Source: an uncultured Oscillospiraceae bacterium
GTDB taxonomy: Bacteria; Bacillota; Clostridia; Oscillospirales; Oscillospiraceae
Direction of reading: 5' to 3'
DNA length: 64,000 bases
NCBI GenBank assembly: GCA_944385435.1
Contig: CALWXG010000008.1
Span: 1 to 64,000, forward strand
Shown here: piece after piece, positions 33,484-41,184 of the stretch
Numbering within the stretch: the stretch's first letter is position 1
Layout of the letters: every line of letters begins with the position of its first letter
Translations under genes and position numbers: made by a program
The notes under the pieces: model-generated
What the model saw: the letters and a program-made list of their open reading frames with translations, nothing else
What the model was told of the DNA's origin: nothing
The model's database searches: none

Positions 33484-34875
33484 TCAGCGGGCTGACGGCA
33501 CCGGCTGTCCGATGATGTACTGATCCTTGCCGTAGCTTTTGGCGGTGTACAGCAGGGCGTCGGCGTCCCGGTACAGATCCTCCACGCTGGCCTGAGGAGG
33601 GACCGGCAGCGCGCCGATGCTGCAGGACAGACTGTGATCGGCCCAGCGGATGTTGTGCAGCCTGGCCTGAAGGCGGCGCAGCCTGGCTTCCAGCTCCTCC
33701 CTGGTGACCGGCGCGTGCAGGATGGCAAGCTCATCGCCCCCGACCCGCCCCAGGAGGCAGTCACGGCCGAAAATGTCCCGGAGGAGGCGGACGGTTTCCG
33801 TCAGGGCATAGTCCCCTTCCGGGTGGCCGAAGCTGTCGTTGATCTCCTTGAAGCTGTCCAGATCCGCCATGATGAAGTAGCGGTACACATTGCCGGCAGG
33901 CTGGTACTTTCGCAGTGCCTTTCCGCAGACGAAGAAGAATGCTCCGCGGTTCATGATTCCGGTGAGCGGGTCCAGTTTGGCCTCCCGGTCCATGTAGGTG
34001 GTGTACCACCGGTTGAGCAGGAGAAAAAGGATGACAAGCGCAGTCAGGGAGAGAATGCCGATCAGGAACTGAATCTGCAGATGCAGCAGATCGGAATACA
34101 CGTAGTCGGACAGTGTGATTCCGTACTCCTCCAGGACGGTGTCCATCCGGTGTACAAAGTAGATGGCCACCGCCACGGCGGAGCACAGGGTGACCAGAAT
34201 GATACCCACCGTGGACAGGACGTGGTAGCGCTCCCGCTGCTGGAAGCGCCGGGCAGCCTCCAGGCGCAGCCGGAACTTCTGCCAGGTGGCGCTGTGGCCA
34301 ATGAGCCAGATCGCCAGGACCAGTACAATGGAGATCAGACCGACTGCCAGCCCGTCCGGACTGACCAGATCTTCCAACGCGCTTGCGGGGGTGTATCCGG
34401 TTTCCGGGAAAAAGAGCCACAGAGCGGTGTACACCAGGAAGGAGTGGATGATGCGTCCGAAAAAAGACACAACCGCCAGCCAAAGCCACAGCCAGGGCCG
34501 GCGCAGGTTTCTGGCAGGAAGGTAGAGCAGGCCGATCAGCAGTCCGAAGAGGGCCCGGGAACCCACGCTGAGCAGCAGACTCTTCCACGGAGATCCGCTG
34601 AGAAAGGGGGAGAACAGGCGGTCGAAGGCCATCACATAGCTGGCCGTGGCCTTCCACATGCTGGCCAGGCCGAACGCGGTGCCCAGCAGGGTGGACTCCA
34701 CCGGCCCCATCAGGGCGCCGGCCAGCAGCACCGGGATATAGGCAATGGTGATGGAAATGGGCTCTACGTGGAAGTAGCCCAAAAAAGAGAAGGACATCAG
34801 CAACTCGACGGCCAGCAGGGCGGCAAACAGATACCAACGGATGTTCTTGTCTTTGTCTGGGGCGAGATGCGCCAT
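33484..34875 (-). CDS. Diguanylate cyclase with ECF-S-like membrane sensor domain
   Basis: This 463-aa protein has two membrane parts: an N-terminal block of about six helices (residues about 15-205) resembling the S component of ECF vitamin transporters (SFLGYFHVEPISITIAYIPVLLAGALMGP, including the GPVESTLLGTAFGL turn), and a second helix pair flanking a short extracellular loop (about 230-300). The C-terminal GGDEF domain has DPLTGIMNRGAFF, DLDSFKEINDSFGHPEGD and the active-site signature GGDEL; the Leu in place of Phe is tolerated in active enzymes. It should make cyclic-di-GMP. ATG 34875 follows AGGAGGG; the longer frame has 23 non-conserved residues. No c-di-GMP effector is adjacent. Confidence 0.85.
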   Translation of the reverse strand: MAHLAPDKDKNIRWYLFAALLAVELLMSFSFLGYFHVEPISITIAYIPVLLAGALMGPVESTLLGTAFGLASMWKATASYVMAFDRLFSPFLSGSPWKSLLLSVGSRALFGLLIGLLYLPARNLRRPWLWLWLAVVSFFGRIIHSFLVYTALWLFFPETGYTPASALEDLVSPDGLAVGLISIVLVLAIWLIGHSATWQKFRLRLEAARRFQQRERYHVLSTVGIILVTLCSAVAVAIYFVHRMDTVLEEYGITLSDYVYSDLLHLQIQFLIGILSLTALVILFLLLNRWYTTYMDREAKLDPLTGIMNRGAFFFVCGKALRKYQPAGNVYRYFIMADLDSFKEINDSFGHPEGDYALTETVRLLRDIFGRDCLLGRVGGDELAILHAPVTREELEARLRRLQARLHNIRWADHSLSCSIGALPVPPQASVEDLYRDADALLYTAKSYGKDQYIIGQPVPSAR

Positions 34876-34946
34876 GGCCGGGGTCCCTCCTCTCTTCCGC
34901 AACTGGCAGTTCGCAATGCGTATGGTAATGATCTGTGTTCCCAATC

Positions 34947-34975
34947 ATTATATCCTTAAAAGGAACCATTATCAA
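34947..34975 (-). promoter_or_regulatory. Promoter of the ECF-S-like GGDEF gene
   Basis: On the minus strand TTGATA (34975-34970), 17 bp, TATAAT (34952-34947), about 70 bp upstream of the ATG. This is a near-consensus sigma-A promoter. Confidence 0.8.
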
Positions 34976-35046
34976 GAGCAGATTCTGAACTGGCAGCAGG
35001 AAATTCCGGGAGATCGAAATCGGAGAACCTTGGAGTGGGAAAGAAA

Positions 35047-35084
35047 AGCAGCACTTCCGCGCACCGGGAGCGCACGGAAGTGCT
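35047..35084 (-). terminator. Terminator after the arylsulfotransferase gene
   Basis: AGCACTTCCG (35047-35056) pairs with CGGAAGTGCT (35075-35084). On the minus strand the hairpin is followed by a T/C-rich tract (TTTTCTTTCCC). Confidence 0.7.
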
Positions 35085-35116
35085 GAGAGGACGGTCTGAC
35101 AGGATGCGGCGGCGCA

Positions 35117-36883
35117 TTACTGGAACCAGATGCCGGACATGGTGTATTTGAAGGTCCGGTAGTTCTGCATGGAGCACTCATAGGCGTACTCTCGGATCAG
35201 GGTTCCGGTGGAGTCGTACTCCCCGAACACCATGGAGATGCCGCTGTTTACCACCCAGTTGCTGGAGTCCTGGCAGAGGGAACCGTTGGAGACGATGCTG
35301 GAATAGGGCACGTCAAAGCTGTCCTCCAGGGAGAAGGTGCGGGCATTCTCGTCGATGCGGTAGACATAGACCTGGCTGGCGTCCGACTCAGAGCCGTACA
35401 GATCGGTGCCCACGCTGTCCGCCACATCCAGGGTGAAGTCCCGGGTGTTCAGGGACCAGTAGTTGTTGTTGTAGACGTTCAGATAGTAGATGCCGTCGTC
35501 CTCTCCGGCCTTGAGATACTCCACGCAGTGCTGGCCGTATTGGGGGACAAAGTCTCCCTCCTGGGTGAGGCAGAGCTCCGCATAGGGGGTGTCTTCCCAG
35601 AAGCGGGAATCCCCTGCCAGCCAGTCCACCGCGGGTTCGCCGTGGATATCGGCAATTTTGATGATGGCGGAGGTCTCCCGGGAGGAGACGATCAGGCTGT
35701 CGTCCTCCGGCAGATACTGCAGGCTGTTGAGGTGAATCCAGTCCCACTCTCCCGCCTGCCAGAAAAAGTCGTCCAGGGGGCCCACCGGGCGGGTCATCTC
35801 AAAATAGGGCTGCATCACCTGGGTGAAGTCCAGCAGTTCGGTGACGGAGCCGCTGTCCAGGTCGATGCTGAGGACCACGTCCTCCACGGTCTCGCCGCCC
35901 TCGTGTTCCGCCAGGGCCAGGACCTCCCCTTCCCTGCCGAACCCGATGTCGTGGTGAAGTTCATAGCCGTCCAGGTCGTAGACCTGGGTGACCTGCCCCA
36001 GGCCGTTGATCCGGGCGAGCCGGGTGGAGGAGACACAGGTGATGAGCTCGTCCCCGTCAAACAGCAGCCGGTCCAGTCCGAAGCCCTCCAGGACCATCTC
36101 GTAGCGCAGCACGCCGGAGTTGTCGTAGAAGAAGCCGTAGCCCAGATAGCCGTTGACCCGCATCATGGTGAACAGTCCGTCGGCCTGGGGCTGGGCGGAA
36201 GTCCCGTCCGTCACGGCCAGCTGGGTGGCGTAGCCGGACTGGGTGTCGGGCATGTCCACGGTGAAGTGGACGATTTGGCGCACATTGCCCCAGCTGCCGG
36301 TGAGGGTGAGCGTGACCTCATTGGTCTGTCCGGGGACAAGGCCGATGACCTGGAATTCGTGCTGCCGGCTGTAGTTCCGCCGCCCCTCTTTCGCGGAGGT
36401 GGCGGAATAATCTTCTATGCCCTCCTGATCCACGTGGATGGTATAGCTGGCCTGAGTGGGGACATCGGTCTCAAAGTACAGGTACAGGCCATTGCTGCCC
36501 GTGCCGTAGGGATTGAGTACGGCCAGCGGGCGATCCGCGGTCCAGGAGAACTCCTCCTGAGCCTTCAGATCCTCCAGAGCGCCCTCCAGGCGTTCCTGCA
36601 CGCCCACATCATAAAAGGTAAATCCCTCCCGGGAGATGTCCGCGGGGACCAGCTGGAAGGCGTGCAGACCTTCCCCCAGTTCCGCCCGTGTGTACTCCAC
36701 CTGCCACTGGTCGTTGGTGGCAATGACGCCGCCGGTCTCAAACTCCCAGTCTGTGCGCACCACGCTCTCCTGGGCGGTGAAGGATTTGGCGACGGCGAAT
36801 ACCACCACCGGGATGGCGATGGCCACCAGGATCAGGACGATGATGATTTTCAGGATCCGGTTTTTGCGTTTTCTGACTTCCAT
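35117..36883 (-). CDS. Arylsulfate sulfotransferase (AssT family)
   Basis: Enzymes of this family transfer sulfate from one phenol sulfate to another without PAPS. The 588-aa protein starts with a basic stretch and a membrane helix (RKRKNRILKIIIVLILVAIAIPVVVFAVA, about residues 4-33), so it is exported or anchored. An N-terminal beta-sandwich (about 60-215) matches the ASST N domain. The propeller carries YELHHDIGFG, DWIHLNSLQYLPEDDSLIVSSRE and YGQHCVEYL; the histidines of these blocks include the one that is transiently sulfated in characterised ASST. The length matches the family. ATG 36883 has AAGAAGG upstream. It is flanked by terminators, so it is probably monocistronic. Likely donors in the gut are phenolic sulfates (inference). 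Confidence 0.88.
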   Translation of the reverse strand: MEVRKRKNRILKIIIVLILVAIAIPVVVFAVAKSFTAQESVVRTDWEFETGGVIATNDQWQVEYTRAELGEGLHAFQLVPADISREGFTFYDVGVQERLEGALEDLKAQEEFSWTADRPLAVLNPYGTGSNGLYLYFETDVPTQASYTIHVDQEGIEDYSATSAKEGRRNYSRQHEFQVIGLVPGQTNEVTLTLTGSWGNVRQIVHFTVDMPDTQSGYATQLAVTDGTSAQPQADGLFTMMRVNGYLGYGFFYDNSGVLRYEMVLEGFGLDRLLFDGDELITCVSSTRLARINGLGQVTQVYDLDGYELHHDIGFGREGEVLALAEHEGGETVEDVVLSIDLDSGSVTELLDFTQVMQPYFEMTRPVGPLDDFFWQAGEWDWIHLNSLQYLPEDDSLIVSSRETSAIIKIADIHGEPAVDWLAGDSRFWEDTPYAELCLTQEGDFVPQYGQHCVEYLKAGEDDGIYYLNVYNNNYWSLNTRDFTLDVADSVGTDLYGSESDASQVYVYRIDENARTFSLEDSFDVPYSSIVSNGSLCQDSSNWVVNSGISMVFGEYDSTGTLIREYAYECSMQNYRTFKYTMSGIWFQ

Positions 36884-36953
36884 AGTGTTGGCCTTCTTTG
36901 CGTTCCAAGGCGGGAAAGCGGGGGAACAGGGATCTTGGGAATTGGTTTTTTAC

Positions 36954-36981
36954 ATAGTAGCACAACGGAGAGGCGTTGCAA
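36954..36981 (-). promoter_or_regulatory. Candidate promoter of the arylsulfotransferase gene
   Basis: On the minus strand TTGCAA (36981-36976), 16 bp, TACTAT (36959-36954), about 70 bp upstream of the ATG. The rest of 36982-37095 is unremarkable apart from an A/T-rich patch near 37005-37022. Confidence 0.6.
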
Positions 36982-37095
36982 AGAGTGGAATTTGAAAGTT
37001 TTTTGATTTTTTCGTAAAAAAACAGCGTCTGACGGAATATGGCCTGAACAGAGCCTGGAGAGAGGCTGAATCTGGAGGGAGGCAGAAGATGGATG

Positions 37096-37125
37096 GCGGG
37101 ACAGGCACACAGGCGCCTGTCCCGC
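37096..37125 (-). terminator. Hairpin after the LuxR-type gene
   Basis: GCGGGACAGGC (37096-37106) pairs with GCCTGTCCCGC (37115-37125) in an 11-bp stem, 9 bp beyond the LuxR stop on the minus strand. There is no clear T run. Confidence 0.6.
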
Positions 37126-37133
37126 TGAGAGCC

Positions 37134-37940
37134 TCACAATGCCTTCTGATTGAGCAGTTTCACCAGCAATTCCTGCTGGGAGGACACTCCGGTTTTCTGA
37201 AAGATGTGGGAGATGTGTTTGTAAGTGGTGGTGATGGCGATGCACAGTGCGGCGCTGACATTCTGGGCGGTCATGCCCTGACACAGCAGGGTGGCGATCT
37301 CCGTTTCCCGGGCGGTGAGATTGTACTGGGTCCAGGGCGTCTGCACCACGGTGTCGCTGGTGTCCATGCCCTGATAGAAGAAGTTACGGTGCATGTTGTT
37401 GAGAATGGGCAGCGCCAGCCGGAGCCGGTTCAGCTCCACCTCGGAGAAGGGGACCGCCCGGGTGCGGTCCAGGGAGAATACCACGCGGTAGGCGCCCAGC
37501 AGGTCAAAGAAGGTAAAGCTCCAGGAGTATTTCAGATGCCGGGCGTCGATGTAATCGGTTTTGAATTCCGAATGGGGGGCAGCAGACCAGTCGATCAGCT
37601 GGCAGAAGTTGAAGTTGGAGCGCTCGTTGAGATTCTGATAGAGGTCAAATTGAGGGGAGCTGTCCTGGAGAAATCCCAGGTAATAGCTGCAGTACATCTC
37701 CAGCCATTGGGGCTTGATGCCGACGGCGTAATGGCCGGACACCTTGCCGTTGGCGTTGAAGAAAAAGACCACCGCCTCGTCGTAGGGGCAGACCTTTTTC
37801 AACAGCTCCAGCAGCTTGATGGAGAAGCTTCTGGGGGTGTGGGCCTGGCTGCACTCCAGGATCAGGGTGTAGGCGTCAATGTAGCAGGACGGGTCGATGT
37901 CCTTGATTTTCGGGAATGCGTAAGTGATGGTTTCGCTCAT
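37134..37940 (-). CDS. LuxR-family transcriptional regulator
   Basis: This 268-aa protein has a GAF-like or autoinducer-type ligand domain (about residues 15-190; FFFNANGKVSGHYAVGIKPQWLEMY) and a C-terminal LuxR HTH (about 205-265) with LTARETEIATLLCQGMTAQNVSAALCIAITTTYKHISHIFQKTGV; the TTTYKHISHIFQK helix is the recognition helix. GAGGAGG precedes ATG 37940. It starts about 60 bp after the TF-C-like gene with no evident terminator or promoter between, so it is probably co-transcribed with the chaperonin. Such regulators are common next to xenobiotic-metabolism genes in gut Clostridia and Coriobacteria. Its likely targets are discussed under the ATACTGAA operators. Confidence 0.88.
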   Translation of the reverse strand: MSETITYAFPKIKDIDPSCYIDAYTLILECSQAHTPRSFSIKLLELLKKVCPYDEAVVFFFNANGKVSGHYAVGIKPQWLEMYCSYYLGFLQDSSPQFDLYQNLNERSNFNFCQLIDWSAAPHSEFKTDYIDARHLKYSWSFTFFDLLGAYRVVFSLDRTRAVPFSEVELNRLRLALPILNNMHRNFFYQGMDTSDTVVQTPWTQYNLTARETEIATLLCQGMTAQNVSAALCIAITTTYKHISHIFQKTGVSSQQELLVKLLNQKAL

Positions 37941-38000
37941 GCAGATTACCTCCTCGAGCCAGATATTGAACGAAACGAGGATTCACTTTACGAAGGGCGG

Positions 38001-38429
38001 TCAGGATTGGGCCTGCGCCAGGGCCCAGTCGATGGCTTTGCGCTCCTTGATGTCCCGCTCCAGCATGGACAGGTCCTCGCCGAAGAAGGTCCTGATCATA
38101 TCCAGGGTGGCGTTCTGCCGCCGGGCGATGGCCAGAGCCTCGTCCTCCAGTTCCTGGCGGGTGACAGAAATGTCATGGCGGGAGAGGATCTCTTTCAGGA
38201 CCAGGTCGGATTTTGCCTCAAGATAGGCGGCCTGACGCAGCTCGTCCGCCTGGGCGTCCAGCTCTGCCTGGGCAAAGGGATGGGGGCGCCCTCCCGTGAG
38301 GGCGTCATACTGCATCCGGTGCCGCATTTCCAGCGTGATGTAGTTCAGCTCGTTTTCCACCAGGTGTTCCGGCACGTCGATCTGGTATTGCGCTACGAAG
38401 GCGCGCCAGGCCTGTTCTCTGGCATCCAT
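38001..38429 (-). CDS. Stand-alone trigger-factor C-domain-like protein
   Basis: This 142-aa helical protein resembles the C-terminal substrate-binding arms of trigger factor: LRQAAYLEAKSDLVLKEILSRHDISVTRQELEDEALAIARRQNATLDMIRTFF...LERDIKERKAIDWAL matches the TF pattern of I-V-S/T-x-E-E-L-E followed by the rKai-d-f-l ending. The ribosome-binding and PPIase domains are absent. It begins 3 bp after the stop of the chaperonin gene, so the two are translationally linked, suggesting a co-chaperone or dedicated folding partner. It has no signal peptide. The family call is by pattern, not by search. Confidence 0.7.
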   Translation of the reverse strand: MDAREQAWRAFVAQYQIDVPEHLVENELNYITLEMRHRMQYDALTGGRPHPFAQAELDAQADELRQAAYLEAKSDLVLKEILSRHDISVTRQELEDEALAIARRQNATLDMIRTFFGEDLSMLERDIKERKAIDWALAQAQS

Positions 38430-38432
38430 CGC

Positions 38433-40070
38433 TCAGCCCCCCTGTCCGGCCCGGTCGGACCGCTTTTCCCCGGTGATGCCGGCCTGGGTGGTCAGCAGTG
38501 TGGCGGAGGCGGACAGTGCGCACTCCAGTGCCAGCCGGGTCACTTTGACCGGGTCCAGGATGCCGGCGGAGAGCATGTCCGTGTACCGGTCCTGCGTCAC
38601 ATCGTAGCCAATGCCCGCGTCCTGTTCCAGCAGGCGGGCGGTGACGGCGCGGCCGTCCAGCCCCGCATTGTCCACAATCTGCCGGACCGGCGCCTGCAGC
38701 GCCGCAGCCACGGCCAGAGCCCCGGTGCGCTCATCGCCGTCCAGACCGGCGGCCAGGTCCCGGACCCGGGGGACCAGATCCAGCAGCGCGATGCCGCCGC
38801 CGGGCACCACGCCCTCTTCGTAGGCGGCGCGGGCGGCGTTCACCGCATCCTCCACCCGCATTTTCCGATCCCACAGCTCCGGCTCGGTCCGGCCGCCCAC
38901 GGAGATCTTGGCCACACCGGACACGAATTTGGCCAGCCGCTCCCGGTAGCGCTCCCGATTGAACTCATAATCCGTGTGGGCCACCAGATACTTCAGTTCG
39001 TTGACCCGGTCCTGGACTTTGGCGGGGTCGCCGCCGGCGCCGGTGATGACCGTCTGATGCCGGGTGACCTTCACATAGGCGGCAGAGCCCAGCATATCCC
39101 GGGTGATCTCCCGGATGTTCAGGCCCATGGCCTTGGTGATGTAGGTGGCGCCGGTCTGAACGGCCATGTCCTCCATGCGCCAGGTGCGCCCCTCGCCGTA
39201 GAGCGGAGCGGTGACGCAGACGATGTCCATGTCCCCTTCCACCTTGTTTTTCAGGATCAGGCCCATGGCCTCGCCGTCCACCCCGTCGGATATGATGAGG
39301 ATGGGGCGCTCGTCCTCCGCGGCCAGGATCAGGGCGGGGATCAGGTCCTGAGGGTTGGTGAAGGTCATGTCGCACAGCAGGATGTAGGGATGGTGCAGCT
39401 CGGCCACGCTCTGCATCTCATCGGTGGCCATCTGCGGGGCCAGGAATCCCCGCTCGAACACAATGCCCTCCAGAACTTCCAGGGTGGTGTCCACCCGCTG
39501 GGAGTCCTCCACAGAGATGACACCCTCCAGCCCCACCGTGGACAGAGCCTCTCCGATCAGCTCGCCCAGCTCCTGGTCCTGACAGGAGATGGCGGCCACC
39601 TGGGCGATCTCCTCCCGGGTGTGAATGGGACGGGCGGCAGCGGCCAGAGTCTCCGCTGCGGCTCGGGCGGCCTTCTGGATTCCCCGGCGCATGGCCATGG
39701 GGTCGGCGCCGGCGGCCAGATTCCGGGAGGCCTCATGGAGAAGGGCCTGGGTCAGGACAATGGCGGTGGAGGTGCCGTCTCCGGCGATGTCATTGACCCT
39801 GGACGCGATCTCATGAAGCAGCTGGACTCCCATATTTTCCGCCGGGTCCTCCAGGACGATGCTCTTGGCGATGGTGACGCCGTCGTTGGTCACCAGTACG
39901 TGGGCGCCTGGCCGGGCCCGGTCAGAGTACTGGGCGTCCCGGAGATTTGCCTTCTGGTGCATGGCCACGTTGCGGCCTTTGGGGCCGATGGTCACTTTCA
40001 CGGCGTTTGCCAGCTTGTCGATGCCGGACAGCATCCCCTGGTAAATCTGTTTGTCGTGTCTGATTTCCAT
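38433..40070 (-). CDS. Divergent GroEL-like chaperonin paralogue
   Basis: This 545-aa group I chaperonin keeps the ATP-binding features: VTIGPKGRNV, DGVTIAKSI, NDIAGDGTSTAIVL (usual GDGTTT), RVEDAVNAARAAYEEGVVPGGG with the catalytic Asp in the RxEDA segment. It diverges in the apical domain: where GroEL has GYLSPYF it reads GFLAPQM, changing residues that contact GroES and substrate. The GGM-repeat tail is missing (it ends GEKRSDRAGQGG) and no groES is nearby. AAAGGAG precedes ATG 40070. This is a paralogue rather than the housekeeping groEL, with a probable specialised client. It leads an operon with the TF-C-like and LuxR genes. Confidence 0.88.
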   Translation of the reverse strand: MEIRHDKQIYQGMLSGIDKLANAVKVTIGPKGRNVAMHQKANLRDAQYSDRARPGAHVLVTNDGVTIAKSIVLEDPAENMGVQLLHEIASRVNDIAGDGTSTAIVLTQALLHEASRNLAAGADPMAMRRGIQKAARAAAETLAAAARPIHTREEIAQVAAISCQDQELGELIGEALSTVGLEGVISVEDSQRVDTTLEVLEGIVFERGFLAPQMATDEMQSVAELHHPYILLCDMTFTNPQDLIPALILAAEDERPILIISDGVDGEAMGLILKNKVEGDMDIVCVTAPLYGEGRTWRMEDMAVQTGATYITKAMGLNIREITRDMLGSAAYVKVTRHQTVITGAGGDPAKVQDRVNELKYLVAHTDYEFNRERYRERLAKFVSGVAKISVGGRTEPELWDRKMRVEDAVNAARAAYEEGVVPGGGIALLDLVPRVRDLAAGLDGDERTGALAVAAALQAPVRQIVDNAGLDGRAVTARLLEQDAGIGYDVTQDRYTDMLSAGILDPVKVTRLALECALSASATLLTTQAGITGEKRSDRAGQGG

Positions 40071-40205
40071 AGGTTTTGGAGCTCCTTTGCTGAGATTCTA
40101 TTAAATCGTATCATAGCATATCTGATGGGATGGTGGGAGGAAAATCTGCGCACGGGCAAAATATTTTGAAACAGGCGCGGGTGTGCACAGACCGCAGGGC
40201 GCAAG

Positions 40206-40223
40206 ATACGGAAAATTCAGTAT
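40206..40223. promoter_or_regulatory. ATACTGAA-type operator upstream of the first SDR gene
   Basis: ATACGGAAAATTCAGTAT is an imperfect dyad with half-sites ATACGGAA and TTCAGTAT. It lies 66-83 bp upstream of ATG 40289. The TTCAGTAT half is also present at 43307-43314. A TACAAT at 40246-40251 could be the -10 element; no good -35 is seen, which fits activation by a bound regulator. The rest of 40071-40205 holds the chaperonin's upstream region, with no clear promoter. Confidence 0.5.
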
Positions 40224-40288
40224 ATCGTTTTTGGACAGACAGCCTTACAATGATGCCATCAAAACATACAGAGGATGGAGGCGCACTC

Positions 40289-41113
40289 ATGAGACAGGTT
40301 GTTGTGATCACCGGCGGCGGCAGCGGGATGGGGCTGGCGACAGCCAAAGCCATGCCGAAGGAGAAACTTATCGTCCTCTCCGGGCGGACGCAGGAGAAGC
40401 TGGCCGGTGCGGTCAGGGAGCTGGAGCAGCTGGGCATGGAGGCCAAGCCCTTTGCCTGCGATACGTCCAAACGGGAGAGTGTCCGGGCACTGGCGCAGTT
40501 CGCCGCCGGGCTGGGCGAGGTGAAGAATGTGATCCACGCAGCAGGGGTATCTCCCCACATGGCCGACGCGGAACAGCTGATCCGCATCAACGCCCTGGGG
40601 ACCGTATATGTGAACCAGGAGTTTGCCGAGGTGATGGCGCCCGGTTCTGTGCTGGTGGATATCGGCTCCAACTCCGGGTACATGCTGCCCGGCTTTCTCG
40701 CCAGCCCGGGCGTCTATGAAATGGCCGACCGGGACGAAGAGGCCTTCGTGGGGAAACTGGTGAAGAAGAGCGGCATCGCCGGCAAGAAGATGGCCCGGGG
40801 ACTAGCCTATGCCTATTCCAAGAATTTTGTGATCTGGTACGCGAAAAAGAGCGCCTTCACTCTGGCGCCCAAGGGGATCCGGGTGTGTTCCCTCTCCCCC
40901 GGGCTCATTGAGACGCCCATGGGCGCGGTGGAAAAAGGGGACGGTGAATTCCTCATCAGCCAGGCTGCGGAAAAGCGGATGGGCAGGCCGGAGGAACTGG
41001 GATTTGCCATCGCCTGCGCGGCGGACGAGCGCAACGGCTATCTGGCCGGAGTGGATCTGCTGGTGGACGGAGGAGCTACCACCCACATGAAGCAGTTCAA
41101 AAAGAAATTCTGA
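40289..41113 (+). CDS. Short-chain dehydrogenase/reductase (SDR)
   Basis: This 274-aa Rossmann-fold oxidoreductase shows TGGGSGMG (nucleotide-binding), the NAG-equivalent HAAGVSP, and the catalytic Y-x-x-x-K as YAYSK in GLAYAYSKNFVIW. An insertion of about 30 residues before the catalytic Tyr (PGFLASPGVYEMADRDEEAFVGKLVKKSG) is unusual. SPGLIETPMG and the C-terminal VDGGATTHM are typical of SDRs acting on hydroxysteroids or other secondary alcohols; the substrate is unknown. ATG 40289 has GGAGG 7 nt upstream. It is transcribed away from the chaperonin operon and converges on the other SDR gene. Confidence 0.9.
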   Translation: MRQVVVITGGGSGMGLATAKAMPKEKLIVLSGRTQEKLAGAVRELEQLGMEAKPFACDTSKRESVRALAQFAAGLGEVKNVIHAAGVSPHMADAEQLIRINALGTVYVNQEFAEVMAPGSVLVDIGSNSGYMLPGFLASPGVYEMADRDEEAFVGKLVKKSGIAGKKMARGLAYAYSKNFVIWYAKKSAFTLAPKGIRVCSLSPGLIETPMGAVEKGDGEFLISQAAEKRMGRPEELGFAIACAADERNGYLAGVDLLVDGGATTHMKQFKKKF

Positions 41114-41128
41114 CGGCGCTGAGGCCTG

Positions 41129-41161
41129 CGGCAGCCTCCCCCGATTTGGGGGAGGCTGCCG
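41129..41161. terminator. Terminator between the two convergent SDR genes
   Basis: A 14-bp perfect stem (41129-41142 with 41148-41161), 5-nt loop, then TGTTTT on the plus strand. It should serve both convergent transcripts. Confidence 0.88.
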
Positions 41162-41184
41162 TGTTTTGAGGGGGTGCCCGGCGG

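Noticed and set aside
37089..40169. A 1026-aa plus-strand open frame over the LuxR, TF-C and chaperonin genes
   Set aside because: It is antisense to three genes with clear family motifs, and has Gly/Val/His/Gln-rich composition without any recognisable domain.
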